From contig PASP01000014.1 of NCBI GenBank assembly GCA_002712005.1, positions 1 through 64,000 of the forward strand: a DNA stretch of 64,000 nt, written 5' to 3'. This document shows positions 55,605 to 64,000 of this stretch, in pieces (positions within the stretch are counted from its first letter, which is position 1; each line of letters begins with the position of its first letter). The stretch comes from Halobacteriovoraceae bacterium. Its GTDB lineage: Bacteria > Bdellovibrionota > Bacteriovoracia > Bacteriovoracales > Bacteriovoracaceae. The notes beneath the pieces were generated by a model. The model did no database searches, was not told the origin of the DNA, and was given only the letters and a program-made list of their open reading frames with translations. The position numbers and the translations under genes were made by a program.

Positions 55605-57257
55605 ATGGAAAATAAAATATTAGTCGCAGATGACAGTCCCACAATTCAAAAAGTAATTAGTATCACTTTAGCGAATAAAGATTATATTCTTGATTCTGCT
55701 CATAGTGAACAAGAGCTTTTAGAAAAAGTTGGTACTCATGATTATCAACTCGTTTTACTCGATTATAATCTTTCAGAAACAGCGACAGGCCTTGATCTTA
55801 CTAAACAGATTAAAAAAGATAATCCGAATATTCATATTATGGCCATGCTTGGAACCTTTGATAGCGTGGATGATAATGAGTTAGAGGATGCTGGTTTCTC
55901 AGATAAGATTGTTAAGCCTTTTGAAAGCTCGAAGTTCATTCAAAAAATAGAAAATATATTTGTTTCATCACCACAGTCAGATATTGATATGGATGAAGAT
56001 ATTTTCTCTGAAGCTGATGAAGATCATTCAGGTGAAGAAGAAAATGAAGACTCTTTTGATAGTGATGAATGGAGCATGGCCGCTCCAGATGTTATCAATG
56101 ACAATGAAGAAGAGTCCGTTGGAATTGAAGATCTTCAAGAGGTCGACAATAAAAATCCTCTCAGGCAAGAAATGGCCGGCTGGGGGATGAGTGTTCCTGA
56201 GGTTATTGGGGCATCATCCTCACATGAGGATGAGGAAAGTACTCTTTTCCCACCTTCTATTGAAGGTTCAGATGAAGAGATTGATGAACTTGTTGCTGGG
56301 CCATCCTTAGAGTCAAGTGAGCAAATTTCTTTTGATGATTCTGATCTCCTTTCAGATGAAAATGATGATGATATTGAAGACGAAAATAGAGATGAAGAAG
56401 GTGATATTAACAGTGAAGACCTGACACAAGAGATCACTTTACCGGCGGATTTTTCTGAAAATGAAGTTGAAGGTGAAGAACAAAGTCTTCCCGACTCTGA
56501 AGACCTCGATTATCCAAGTCTAAGCTTAGAGGATGAAAAAGAAGACGAAACAGCAGAAGACACAGATAGACAGCCTCAACTCACTTCTCTAGATGAATTA
56601 GATATGGATGATGATTACTCCGATGATGAAGATCTAGATGCAACTGATCCTCAGCTTATTATCGGACCTAGTGAAGATAGTCCTGACTTAATCAATTCAA
56701 TAAATGATGATATCTCACCAGATGAATTTTGGGCAGCAGATGTAGAAGACTCAAGTGGCGAATCTGTAAGTGAAGAGATCGAAGATGGTGAATCTGATGC
56801 AGAACTTCTGAGCTTGGGAGAAGAAGATGAAGAAGATTATGAAATTTCAGCGCATACTCCAATAAGTGAAGAACCAAAAACTACTGAACTTGATGAGAGC
56901 TCAAGAGCGACCTTAGATGCTTTAAGCAACCTTAACGAAATCGGTCCAAAATTAGAAAGCGAAGAAAGAGAAGTTGGACCAAAACTTGAAGTCGAGTCCC
57001 GTGAAGTTGGGCCTAAGTTAGAAAAGGTCGATAGAGACTCACTCGCTCAACAAATTAAGACTGAAATTCTCAATGAGCTCAAGCCTCTTATAAAAGAGAT
57101 TGTTCAAGAGAGTGTCAAAGAAGCCCTGCAAGAGTCAAATACTACAACAGCAGAAAAAGTAGCTTGGGAGATTATTCCTGATCTTGCAGAGAATCTTATT
57201 AGGAAAGAAGTTAAAGAGGTTTCTCAAAAAGTGATGAGTAAACATTCGCTTAACTAG
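55605..57257 (+). CDS. Receiver-domain protein with long acidic tail (RomR-like layout)
   Basis: A 550-aa protein. The N-terminal CheY-like receiver (about 3-120) has the acidic pair DD at 9-10, phospho-acceptor Asp53 (LVLLDYNLS) and the conserved Lys104 (KIVKPF). Then ~320 residues very rich in Glu, Asp and Ser, a triple repeat of GPKLE (about 446-470), and a C-terminal helix region ending AWEIIPDLAENLIRKEVKEVSQKV, a motif I associate with deltaproteobacterial receiver proteins. The receiver plus disordered acidic tail resembles RomR, the polarity hub of myxobacteria and Bdellovibrio; orthology is unproven. It has no DNA-binding or enzyme output. Its 3' end overlaps convergent birA by 8 nt. 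Confidence 0.75.
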   Translation: MENKILVADDSPTIQKVISITLANKDYILDSAHSEQELLEKVGTHDYQLVLLDYNLSETATGLDLTKQIKKDNPNIHIMAMLGTFDSVDDNELEDAGFSDKIVKPFESSKFIQKIENIFVSSPQSDIDMDEDIFSEADEDHSGEEENEDSFDSDEWSMAAPDVINDNEEESVGIEDLQEVDNKNPLRQEMAGWGMSVPEVIGASSSHEDEESTLFPPSIEGSDEEIDELVAGPSLESSEQISFDDSDLLSDENDDDIEDENRDEEGDINSEDLTQEITLPADFSENEVEGEEQSLPDSEDLDYPSLSLEDEKEDETAEDTDRQPQLTSLDELDMDDDYSDDEDLDATDPQLIIGPSEDSPDLINSINDDISPDEFWAADVEDSSGESVSEEIEDGESDAELLSLGEEDEEDYEISAHTPISEEPKTTELDESSRATLDALSNLNEIGPKLESEEREVGPKLEVESREVGPKLEKVDRDSLAQQIKTEILNELKPLIKEIVQESVKEALQESNTTTAEKVAWEIIPDLAENLIRKEVKEVSQKVMSKHSLN

Positions 57258-57972
57258 GTCTTAAGCTACCAGTAAGAACTTTTTGAATTGCGCCCTCTGT
57301 TTCTAAAAGAGCCTCTCCAAAGGTTGATATTCCTATAAACTTGCCTTGAGAAGAGTTTTGATGATCTGTAATAGTCACCTGTTGATCTAGATGAAAGCAG
57401 TATTTTTTGAATTCTTCCTGAATTATTTTTTCATCCATTCTTTTTGTAAGAAGTGATTTGTAAATTTCACATGGAAGTGTTGAGGCAAAGTCGGATTGCC
57501 ACTCTTGCTTTTCTTCAAAGATTCCGCCTACTGGATATGGAAAATTAAATTCTCGCCTTTCTTCTTCTGTCACATATAAATTGATTCCAACTCCTGCAAC
57601 GATAGTTCCTTCAACGAGCTGACAAATAATCCCACCGACTTTTTCACCTTTAGTGTTTATTAAGTCATTTGGCCATTTGAGTAAGAGGTGAGGACTAAAA
57701 TATTTGGCCAAAAAGCAGCCTATTTCTAAAGGAGTAAGAGTTAGAGTTTGATTTGGTTCTAAGGTAAAACTAAAGGCAAGAGCATTCTCGAGATGACGCC
57801 ATTGACTACCTCGTCTTCCATGTCCAGCATCTTGCTTACTTGTAGAGACAAGAATTGGACTACGTAAATCTTGAAAATGATTCTTAATATAAGACTGAGT
57901 GGAGTCGACTGTCGGTAAATGTAGAGTTTGCATAGCTCTTTCCATGTTAATTCTTTTAAAGTGCAAGGCCAT
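57250..57972 (-). CDS. birA: Biotin--[acetyl-CoA-carboxylase] ligase
   Basis: A 240-aa biotin protein ligase that adenylates biotin and attaches it to carrier lysines, such as that of the carrier protein at 20032-20538. Motifs: VDSTQSYIKNH, the biotinyl-AMP loop GHGRRGSQWRH, LLKWPNDLINTKGEKVGGII and GVGINLYVTEEE. The N-terminal DNA-binding domain of E. coli BirA is missing, so it is an enzyme only. The start is uncertain: Met1, Met10 (57945) and Met14 are all possible, none with a strong SD. Confidence 0.9.
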   Translation of the reverse strand: MALHFKRINMERAMQTLHLPTVDSTQSYIKNHFQDLRSPILVSTSKQDAGHGRRGSQWRHLENALAFSFTLEPNQTLTLTPLEIGCFLAKYFSPHLLLKWPNDLINTKGEKVGGIICQLVEGTIVAGVGINLYVTEEERREFNFPYPVGGIFEEKQEWQSDFASTLPCEIYKSLLTKRMDEKIIQEEFKKYCFHLDQQVTITDHQNSSQGKFIGISTFGEALLETEGAIQKVLTGSLRPS

Positions 57973-58015
57973 TTGTTAATCTAATCATAATTATCATCAC
58001 AATCAAGGATATCCA

Positions 58016-58720
58016 ATGTCTATTATTGAGCGCTCAACTCCCCGTAAAGTTACTTTTACTCCTAATATTAATCCCTACGCAGAAGGTTCTGTAATTGCTG
58101 AATTTGGTAATACAAAAGTTCATATCACAGCAATCGTAGAAGATAGTGTGCCGCCATGGCTAAAAGGAAAAGGACAAGGCTGGGTTACCGCTGAATATAA
58201 TATGCTACCAGGAGCAACTCATACCCGAAGCCGTCGTGAAAGAAGCAAGGTAGGAGGGAGAACCTATGAAATTCAAAGACTGATTGGAAGAAGTCTTAGG
58301 GCCATTGTTGATTTAGAAAAACTTGGAGAGGTTAGTATACAGGTAGACTGTGATGTTCTCGTTGCTGATGGAGGAACAAGAACGACTTCTATTTCTGGAG
58401 CCTATGTCGCATTGAACTTGGCAATCAAGAACTTGATGGAAAAAGGTGTGATCAAAGAAAACCCTATTAAAACTCAATTGGGAGCAATTAGTGTGGGCGT
58501 GAGTAAAGAGGGAAAAGTAATTGCTGATCTTAATTATGAAGAAGATTCCAGCTGTGAAACAGATATGAACATAGTAATGACGAGAGAAGGTGAGTTTATT
58601 GAAATTCAAGGAACAGCAGAAGGTAATCCTTTTTCTAAGGATCACCTTGCCGGATTATTAGAAGCTGCTGAGTCTTCACTTCAAGTAGTTTTTGAAGCAC
58701 AGGATAAGGTTTTAGCATGA
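58016..58720 (+). CDS. rph: Ribonuclease PH
   Basis: RNase PH (234 aa) is a phosphorolytic 3'-5' exoribonuclease that trims tRNA 3' ends. Family motifs: [86 protein letters not shown] and [17 protein letters not shown]. The length is normal. The ATGA overlap couples it to rdgB, a common pair. Confidence 0.97.
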   Translation: MSIIERSTPRKVTFTPNINPYAEGSVIAEFGNTKVHITAIVEDSVPPWLKGKGQGWVTAEYNMLPGATHTRSRRERSKVGGRTYEIQRLIGRSLRAIVDLEKLGEVSIQVDCDVLVADGGTRTTSISGAYVALNLAIKNLMEKGVIKENPIKTQLGAISVGVSKEGKVIADLNYEEDSSCETDMNIVMTREGEFIEIQGTAEGNPFSKDHLAGLLEAAESSLQVVFEAQDKVLA

Positions 58721-59319
58721 GTATAGAATTGCTTCTTGCGACAGGTAATGAGCATAAAGCGAAAGAGTTTTCAGAGCTTTTTGATAAGAATGTCGTTTCA
58801 ATAACAGCAGCTCCAAATAAAATAGAGGTTGTCGAAGATGGGACAACCTTTAATGAAAACGCCCTAAAGAAGGCCAAAGCTTACTATGAAGAATTTGGTA
58901 AGCCGGTTATGTCCGATGACTCTGGCCTTGTTGTAGATGCTTTACCTGGGGAGCTGGGGATTCATACGGCACGTTTTGGAGGTGATGGATTAACTTCTCA
59001 ACAAAGGAATGAATTACTCTTAAAGAGAATGGAAAATGTGGCTGATTCTGAACGCTCAGCTTATTTTGTTTGCGTCCTTTGCTTTTATCTAAATGATAGT
59101 GAAGTATTCTTCTTTGAAGGAAGAATGAAGGGAAAAATTTCACACTCTATAAAAGGGGAAGAGGGCTTTGGTTATGACCCCGTCTTTATAGCTGAAGGTG
59201 CCGATGCAGAGGGCAAGACAGTGGCCATGATACCCGATTGGAAAAAAGAAAATAGCCATCGATCTCTAGCATGTCGCCATGCCCAAAAATTCTTTAAAGA
59301 AAGGGATGGACAAAACTAA
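58717..59319 (+). CDS. rdgB: XTP/dITP pyrophosphatase
   Basis: A 200-aa Ham1/RdgB enzyme that hydrolyses non-canonical purine nucleotides (dITP, XTP) to monophosphates, preventing their incorporation. Motifs: [73 protein letters not shown] and [14 protein letters not shown] overlap with rph. The tRNA gene follows 39 nt after its stop. Confidence 0.96.
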   Translation: MSIELLLATGNEHKAKEFSELFDKNVVSITAAPNKIEVVEDGTTFNENALKKAKAYYEEFGKPVMSDDSGLVVDALPGELGIHTARFGGDGLTSQQRNELLLKRMENVADSERSAYFVCVLCFYLNDSEVFFFEGRMKGKISHSIKGEEGFGYDPVFIAEGADAEGKTVAMIPDWKKENSHRSLACRHAQKFFKERDGQN

Positions 59320-59358
59320 TGCTGTCCACTATAAAACACAGACCAAGAAAAATTCAGA

Positions 59359-59435
59359 CGGAGCGTAGCGCAGCTTGGTAGCGCACCTGCTTTGGGAGCA
59401 GGGGGTCGCTGGTTCGAATCCAGTCGCTCCGACCA
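59359..59435 (+). tRNA. tRNA-Pro (anticodon TGG)
   Basis: A complete 77-nt cloverleaf with encoded CCA. Acceptor CGGAGCG (59359-59365) pairs with CGCTCCG (59425-59431), followed by ACCA. The anticodon arm CCTGC-TTTGGGA-GCAGG has TGG, reading proline codons. The T arm contains GGTTCGAATCC. No introns. It lies directly after rdgB and may be processed from the rph-rdgB transcript. Confidence 0.97.
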
Positions 59436-59440
59436 TTTAT

Positions 59441-59476
59441 AAAAAAGCCTGTTGAGAAATCTACAGGCTTTTTTTT
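59441..59476. terminator. Bidirectional terminator after tRNA-Pro
   Basis: AAAAAAGCCTGT (59441-59452) pairs perfectly with ACAGGCTTTTTT (59463-59474) around a 10-nt loop, followed by two further T. On the complementary strand the same stem also ends in a T run, so it can terminate both the tRNA transcript and the convergent amidase gene. Confidence 0.93.
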
Positions 59477-59532
59477 GCTCAAAATCTAGAGCTTAAAAAT
59501 TTCTAAAAAGCGATCTCAAAATATTTTGAAAA

Positions 59533-61131
59533 TTATAAGTGAAGAAAGTCAGGAGATTTTCGAGGACTAAATTGTTTTTGGTAGGAGTGAACATATTGAA
59601 GAAGTTTCATTTCTTGAAATTCATCTGCCATAAGTTCAAGACCCACTGGAAGATCATGGTAAATGACTTGATTGATTTCATCTGAAGCATAACCAATAGG
59701 CATGGTAATGGTAGGATGACCACTAAAAGGGCTTAGTTTATTTGCTGGCCCAGATGAAGTTGGGCTTTCTCCTAATATTCCTGGAAGGCCAGTAATCGTT
59801 GGGTAGATTAGAACGTCATATTCGGTGAAAAGCTTTTTAAAAATTGGACGAATGAACTGAGGTCTCTCTACTGTGTTCTTAATATATTCAGGATGTGATT
59901 GAGGAGCCTGTCCATATTGAAAATAGAAGTCCATCGTAGTTTGTGAATCGGTTGAAAATAAAGAGGCATTGTAAATTTCATCAAAGCTTCGAGGATGTTT
60001 ATCTTGGGTAGAATCCCAGGTCTGAAGATATCGAGTCAGAGCAGAGGAAAACTCTAAAGCGGAAATTGAATTGTATTCAGTTAACATTTTTCTAAGATGA
60101 GGAATTTCAATTTGAGTGACTTGGGCTTCGGCTTTTGTGAAATTAGCAATAGCCGCTTGAGCGAGTTTGATAACCTTTGGATTGTCTCCAAAGAGTAGAG
60201 GAACGACAGCTATCTTTGCTCCTTTTAAGGCATGATCATCGAGTAAAGAATGAAATTGATCAATATTAAAATGTTGTAAATAATCTCGTTCACTCTTCAT
60301 TAGAGAAGATTGAATATCAAACTGTGCTCTATGGTTACTCATATTAGAGCTGTCATATTGAGCGAGAATTTGCATCATTAGGGCACAATCTGAAGCCACT
60401 CGACAGATCGGTCCAGCCGTATCTTGAAAAGGCGATAGAGGCATAATTCCATGTTGAGAAATAAGTCTTAATGATGGCCTTAAGCCGATTAAGCTTTGAT
60501 TGCTAGAGGGAATTCTAATTGAGCCACCTGTATCGGTTCCTATTCCAATTGTGGCCAAGCTTGCAGCTACAGCAGAAGCTGTTCCAGAGGATGAACCTCC
60601 AGGTCCTCTTTGAGTATTATAAACATTACGCGTTTGGCCCCCAAGAAGACTAAAACCTTTAAAACTGAGCGCATACTCATGAAGATTTGTTTTTCCAATA
60701 ATAATGGCATCTTCAGAAAGAATTTTTTCTACAATAAATGCATTATAGTCGGGTCTTGAATCAGCGAGAGCTCCTCCTGTTGTTGGGAGAAAGGAAGTAT
60801 TGATATTATCTTTTAGCGCGATTGGAATGCAGTGAAGTTTTTTTAATTCTTTAGAATTTTTTGATTCTTGATCTAGCTTTCGTGCTTTTTCTAAAGCATG
60901 GGGATTCAGACTTAGAAAAATATTGAGATCATTTTGAGGAGAATCAATATGATATATATCATCAAGAGTTTGAGTAATGATCTCTTCGCAAGTGGTGATA
61001 TTTTCTTTTAGGGCCTTATGGATTTCAGAAACGGATTTCTCTTTTATAGAAAAGGCAAAAATATGAGAGAAGCCATTAAAAAAGTAGAGGATCAAAAAGC
61101 TTAAAATAAGTTTTCGATTCAGAAGATTCAT
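59533..61131 (-). CDS. Exported amidase-signature enzyme
   Basis: A 532-aa amidase. A signal peptide (RKLILSFLILYFFNGFSHIFA) is followed by the Ser-cisSer-Lys catalytic framework: IPIALKDNINTS (Lys about 110), GPGGSSSGTASAVAASLA (cis-Ser) and IGTDTGGSIRIPSS (nucleophile Ser). It ends with GHPTITMPIGY. Substrates may be peptide amides or related compounds; GatA is excluded by the signal peptide and lack of gatC/gatB. Only 3 nt separate it from the hydrolase upstream, so the two form an operon of exported hydrolases. Confidence 0.88.
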   Translation of the reverse strand: MNLLNRKLILSFLILYFFNGFSHIFAFSIKEKSVSEIHKALKENITTCEEIITQTLDDIYHIDSPQNDLNIFLSLNPHALEKARKLDQESKNSKELKKLHCIPIALKDNINTSFLPTTGGALADSRPDYNAFIVEKILSEDAIIIGKTNLHEYALSFKGFSLLGGQTRNVYNTQRGPGGSSSGTASAVAASLATIGIGTDTGGSIRIPSSNQSLIGLRPSLRLISQHGIMPLSPFQDTAGPICRVASDCALMMQILAQYDSSNMSNHRAQFDIQSSLMKSERDYLQHFNIDQFHSLLDDHALKGAKIAVVPLLFGDNPKVIKLAQAAIANFTKAEAQVTQIEIPHLRKMLTEYNSISALEFSSALTRYLQTWDSTQDKHPRSFDEIYNASLFSTDSQTTMDFYFQYGQAPQSHPEYIKNTVERPQFIRPIFKKLFTEYDVLIYPTITGLPGILGESPTSSGPANKLSPFSGHPTITMPIGYASDEINQVIYHDLPVGLELMADEFQEMKLLQYVHSYQKQFSPRKSPDFLHL

Positions 61132-61134
61132 AGT

Positions 61135-62271
61135 TTAGATGAGAGGTTCGACAAGCTTAGCAGCCATTTCATCTGCAATATCTTCGTCAATAGGTCCGTA
61201 AAGAGGATGGGAACTTAAGGAATGCCCCTTGCCCTCAAAAAGTTTAAACTCTGGAATTGTTTTCATCATATGAATATTGTCTGCTAAGAATTCCATTTGT
61301 TGACGGCTAGGTGCCTGTGAATCAATTGAGCCATTGAAGTAAGTAATAGCTCCAGTGAAATCTTTTAAATTTTCTACAACAGATGTGTCATCTAGAAACC
61401 ACTTCTTCCACCATCCATAACCAGAGAAGACCACATCATTTTGGATATAAGGCTTGTGATCTGGTTGAATCAAAGAATTAGCAACGACAAATGAGAACTG
61501 ATATGTAAAAGAGGTCTTTAGTCCAAAACGATTCCATACCCCAGTTGGGCTGAGAAGAGTTTGAATAGGAACAACTCCATTAAATTGAGAGTTATCATAT
61601 CCTTTCATTATTTCTAGATTAGTTAAAATGTCATCAGAGTCGGTATCCATTGCAAAGGCATAATCAACAGAACGATCTACAAACTGCCAACGTACAAGTG
61701 ATTTTGGACTTTCCGTAACGCCACCAAAGAAAACAACTCCAAGAGGGGAGACGCTTTTTCTAGCAACCATTCTAGAAATATTAATTGAGCCTTCACTATG
61801 GCCAAGCATGCTTATTTTTTTTCCATTAATTTTAGGATGAGATGTGGCCGTGTCGTAAACAAGTTGAATATCTTCAAGTAACGTTTTGGCCGTTAAGCTT
61901 GAGCGGATATCTTCATCAAGACAACGTTCAATAGCTGGTCGGTCGACAAGATCACAACTTACGCCACGATAATCATAGCGAATCGTTGCAACACAATAGT
62001 TTTGCGTGATTCGATTGGAAAGGTCTTTGAAAACAAGATCCCTCTCCGTTCCGCCAATTCCTAAAGAAACATTTCTGTAGTAGAGGCCAGTTCCTGCAAC
62101 TAGCATTACAGCAGGATACTCTCTTTGATTACAGTGTTCAGGAAAGTCGATTTGGATGCCAAAAGAGGTTACACCATCTTTAGTATTTACGATGATTTCT
62201 TCGCTAAATGCTGAAGTATTAAATACGCAAAGAATCGTTGTAAGAAATACGATTGATTTCGCTAAACTCAT
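61135..62271 (-). CDS. Exported alpha/beta hydrolase
   Basis: A 378-aa protein with a signal peptide (LAKSIVFLTTILCVFNTSAFS). The alpha/beta hydrolase domain has YPAVMLVAGTG near the oxyanion region, RYDYRGV, the nucleophile elbow MLGHSEGSINISRM (GHSEG) and the final His in EGKGHSLSSHPLYG. I start at the ATG at 62271: the SD AGGAGG ends 4 nt upstream. A longer frame to 62301 would lack an SD. It is probably an esterase or peptidase acting in the periplasm or outside the cell. Confidence 0.88.
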   Translation of the reverse strand: MSLAKSIVFLTTILCVFNTSAFSEEIIVNTKDGVTSFGIQIDFPEHCNQREYPAVMLVAGTGLYYRNVSLGIGGTERDLVFKDLSNRITQNYCVATIRYDYRGVSCDLVDRPAIERCLDEDIRSSLTAKTLLEDIQLVYDTATSHPKINGKKISMLGHSEGSINISRMVARKSVSPLGVVFFGGVTESPKSLVRWQFVDRSVDYAFAMDTDSDDILTNLEIMKGYDNSQFNGVVPIQTLLSPTGVWNRFGLKTSFTYQFSFVVANSLIQPDHKPYIQNDVVFSGYGWWKKWFLDDTSVVENLKDFTGAITYFNGSIDSQAPSRQQMEFLADNIHMMKTIPEFKLFEGKGHSLSSHPLYGPIDEDIADEMAAKLVEPLI

Positions 62272-62398
62272 TGGCCCTCCTAAGTAGAAAGTAACTATCA
62301 TGAGGAAAGTTGATTAGACAACAATGTAAGAAGAATTAAGTAAAGGATACAGTAAATTAAAAGGACTTTAAGAAAAGTATAACTATTTCAGTAATTTA

Positions 62399-62427
62399 CA
62401 GTCGAAAACAGAGATTGTATTCGACTG
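62399..62427 (-). other. Hairpin after the small exported protein gene
   Basis: CAGTCGAA (62399-62406) and TTCGACTG (62420-62427) pair perfectly across 13 nt, in the 180-nt gap between the small exported protein and the hydrolase. No T-tract on either strand, so it may be an mRNA end or a Rho-linked site rather than a standard terminator. Confidence 0.4.
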
Positions 62428-62451
62428 CTTATGGTGGGTTTTGAAATACAA

Positions 62452-62871
62452 TTAAGGAAGGTAAACGGTTATACCAACTATTTTCTGTAGGTTAGGGTCT
62501 GTCCCTGAGCAAGAGCCAACAGGAGCGCTTTCAAAACTATCTAATGATTCATAACGTGCGCACTGTGTAATGAGTGTTCCTTCATGATTATAGAGCTCAA
62601 TTTGAAAAGAATAGTAGCCACCATTGTCTTCTTTTTTAGTCCAAAGAATTCTGGCCGTGTAATCTTCTTTTTGAATGATAAGTCTGCGGCCTGAGTTAAG
62701 AGGAGGCTCTTGCATAGAGTATTCTTCAATGGGGTAGAGGGCTTGAGGTAAGCATACAGGATCTAGTTGGCGACAATTTTCTTTGCTCCAGAGTCCGACT
62801 TTGAAATCCATTGCATGAATATTTAAGGCCAAAAAGAGTAAGATAATTGCGAATAAGCTTCTATTGATCAT
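62452..62871 (-). CDS. Small exported Cys-containing protein
   Basis: A 139-aa protein, not recognised. A signal peptide (MINRSLFAIILLFLALNIHA) is followed by a beta-rich mature domain with four cysteines (CRQLDPVC and later QCARYES, GSCSGTD), which could form two disulfides. I use the ATG at 62871 because GGAG lies 6 nt upstream; the ATG at 62883 is part of that SD region. Secreted or periplasmic; function unknown. Confidence 0.75.
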   Translation of the reverse strand: MINRSLFAIILLFLALNIHAMDFKVGLWSKENCRQLDPVCLPQALYPIEEYSMQEPPLNSGRRLIIQKEDYTARILWTKKEDNGGYYSFQIELYNHEGTLITQCARYESLDSFESAPVGSCSGTDPNLQKIVGITVYLP

Positions 62872-62942
62872 GAGGGTCTCCATAAAAATTTAGTGGGAGA
62901 GAAATTACGTTACTTTTTAAGCATTAGCAAAAGCAAGTGTTG

Positions 62943-62986
62943 TGACGCAGACTGGTGATGAAAGAAGGAGTATTTGATCTGCGTCA
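62943..62986. promoter_or_regulatory. Long-spaced inverted repeat upstream of smc
   Basis: TGACGCAGA (62943-62951) and TCTGCGTCA (62978-62986) are perfect 9-nt inverted arms separated by 26 nt. A second stem AGCTTTT (63034-63040) with AAAAGCT (63050-63056) follows. They occupy the ~280-nt intergenic region (62872-63154) with no convincing gene. They could be operator half-sites or a structured RNA. Confidence 0.4.
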
Positions 62987-63065
62987 TGAATGAAGAAAAA
63001 TTGATCTTAAATTGTTTTTTCGCAGACATAGAAAGCTTTTGGGCCTTCAAAAAGCTCAAATAATC

Positions 63066-63095
63066 TTGTACACTTTGTCATGCATTTTATATGCT
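63066..63095 (+). promoter_or_regulatory. Candidate smc promoter
   Basis: TTGTAC (63066-63071), 18 nt, TATGCT (63090-63095). The resulting leader of about 50 nt is A/C-rich (repeated ACACA) and nearly free of G, hence probably unstructured, with AGGAAG before the start. Confidence 0.4.
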
Positions 63096-63154
63096 AAGGA
63101 ATACACAAACCGACACACAACGCATAACACATACACACAACATAGGAAGAGATT

Positions 63155-64000
63155 GTGAGATTAAAGAGACTAATCATCCAAGGCTTCAAGTCCTTTAAGG
63201 ATAGAACTACGATCAATTTTGATGACGGGATCACCGGTATCGTTGGTCCAAACGGCTGTGGTAAGTCAAATATTGTAGATGCCCTTTTTTGGGTGATGGG
63301 TGAGCAGTCTGCTAAGCACTTACGTGGTAAGTCTATGCGTGATCTGATCTTCTCTGGTTCATCTAAGTATAATCCTGGTGCCTTTGCAGAGGCTACTCTT
63401 GTCCTAGAAAATGATACTGGTAAGCATATTCATATTGGTAATAAAGTAGCTTCTCCTTCAGAGATTCAGTTGACTCGTAAGCTTTATAGAAATGGTGAGA
63501 CTGAATATCGTATTAATGGTGAGCCGGCTCGTCTTAGAGATATTCAAGAAGTATTCATGGATACTGGGGCTGGAGCCAAATCTTATTCTATTATCGCTCA
63601 AGGGGAAATTAATAGACTTGTTCAGGCAAAACCTGAAGAACGTCGTGTGATGATTGAAGAAGTTGCTGGAATTACAAAATTTAAAGCAAGAAAGAGAGAG
63701 TCTCTTCGTAAGATTGAAGCAACTGAGTCAAACCTCTCTCGCTTAAATGATCTTCAGATTGAAATCGAAAAGAACTTACGTTCACTACAGAAGCAAGCCG
63801 AAAAAGCCGAAAGAGCCCGTTCTCTTAAAGAAAAAATCAGAAGAAATGAATTAGTCGTTAACTCTCATAAAGTTTTTGATTTCTTAAAAGCCTACCGCGA
63901 AGACCATCAGCGCTTCAATGAGCTTGAGCTTGAATTAGAGAACTGGAGAGTGGAAAAGAATAGTTTAGAAATTTCACTTGAAGATGAGAGACTTCAAAAA
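63155..64000 (+). CDS. smc: Chromosome segregation protein SMC, N-terminal part (partial)
   Basis: The first 282 codons of SMC, the ATPase of bacterial condensin; it continues past the window. The start is GTG at 63155, after AGGAAGA. The head domain begins RLKRLIIQGFKSFKDRTTI, has the Walker A GIVGPNGCGKSNIVDALFWVMGEQSAK and IRGKSMRDLIF-type Arg loop (LRGKSMRDLIFSGS). It continues with YSIIAQGEINRLVQAKPEERRVMIEEVAGITKFKARK and enters the coiled coil at about residue 165. Motifs are textbook, so the identity is safe. Confidence 0.95.
   Translation, partial: MRLKRLIIQGFKSFKDRTTINFDDGITGIVGPNGCGKSNIVDALFWVMGEQSAKHLRGKSMRDLIFSGSSKYNPGAFAEATLVLENDTGKHIHIGNKVASPSEIQLTRKLYRNGETEYRINGEPARLRDIQEVFMDTGAGAKSYSIIAQGEINRLVQAKPEERRVMIEEVAGITKFKARKRESLRKIEATESNLSRLNDLQIEIEKNLRSLQKQAEKAERARSLKEKIRRNELVVNSHKVFDFLKAYREDHQRFNELELELENWRVEKNSLEISLEDERLQK

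Overview
The window is 64 kb of compact, AT-rich bacterial chromosome (roughly 37-39% GC by eye) with ATG/GTG/TTG starts, clear Shine-Dalgarno (SD) sequences and TAA/TAG/TGA stops. Gene content suggests a deltaproteobacterial-grade, low-GC bacterium, most likely of the Bacteriovoracaceae/Halobacteriovorax kind in the Bdellovibrionota. The pointers are Tad-type secretion next to FHA proteins, a receiver protein with a long acidic tail resembling RomR, an LpoA-like TPR/PBP lipoprotein, PilZ, and several secreted hydrolases. This placement is inference; no 16S rRNA gene is present.

Layout. 1-14.4 kb: the end of tuf, a terminator and promoter, then an unbroken S10-spc-alpha ribosomal superoperon (rpsJ to rplQ) that includes secY, adk, infA and rpmJ. 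rpsD and map are absent from their usual places. 14.4-22.5 kb: a TlpA-like thioredoxin, a sigma54-dependent activator, a three-gene acyl-CoA (propionyl-CoA) carboxylase with a separate biotin carrier protein, and hflK-hflC. 22.5-30.5 kb: speA and speB (arginine to putrescine), an exported Cys-repeat protein interrupted by one in-frame TGA, then meaB and methylmalonyl-CoA mutase. 30.7-38.9 kb: an unknown protein, an M16 peptidase, hemW and the grpE-dnaK-dnaJ chaperone cluster behind a sigma32-like promoter. 39-48.4 kb: an LpoA-like lipoprotein, a GT2 glycosyltransferase, a frameshifted HPr-kinase-like gene, a small minus-strand unit for a 24-residue basic peptide, AMP nucleosidase with a histone-H1-like tail, mreB broken by one amber codon, a PilZ protein, a lipoprotein and nagZ. 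48.5-57.3 kb: a tightly packed accessory operon (tadC-like, DUF192, three membrane FHA proteins, a PP2C-type phosphatase) followed by the acidic receiver protein. 57.3-64 kb: birA, rph, rdgB, tRNA-Pro, three exported proteins, and the 5' part of smc.

How the parts fit. The carboxylase, the mutase and its GTPase chaperone MeaB, and BirA (which would biotinylate the carrier protein) cover most of propionyl-CoA to succinyl-CoA; the epimerase is not here. Four FHA domains and a PP2C phosphatase next to a Tad membrane protein suggest phosphothreonine control of a surface or secretion apparatus; the kinase is not in the window. The best leads for something undescribed are this FHA/PP2C/TadC operon, the CX17C repeat protein, the SD-masking leader of the carboxylase operon and the small basic-peptide gene.

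Three genes (Cys-repeat protein, HPr-kinase-like gene, mreB) each carry a single disabling change but are otherwise intact. Sequence error, recent mutation or recoding cannot be told apart from this sequence alone.
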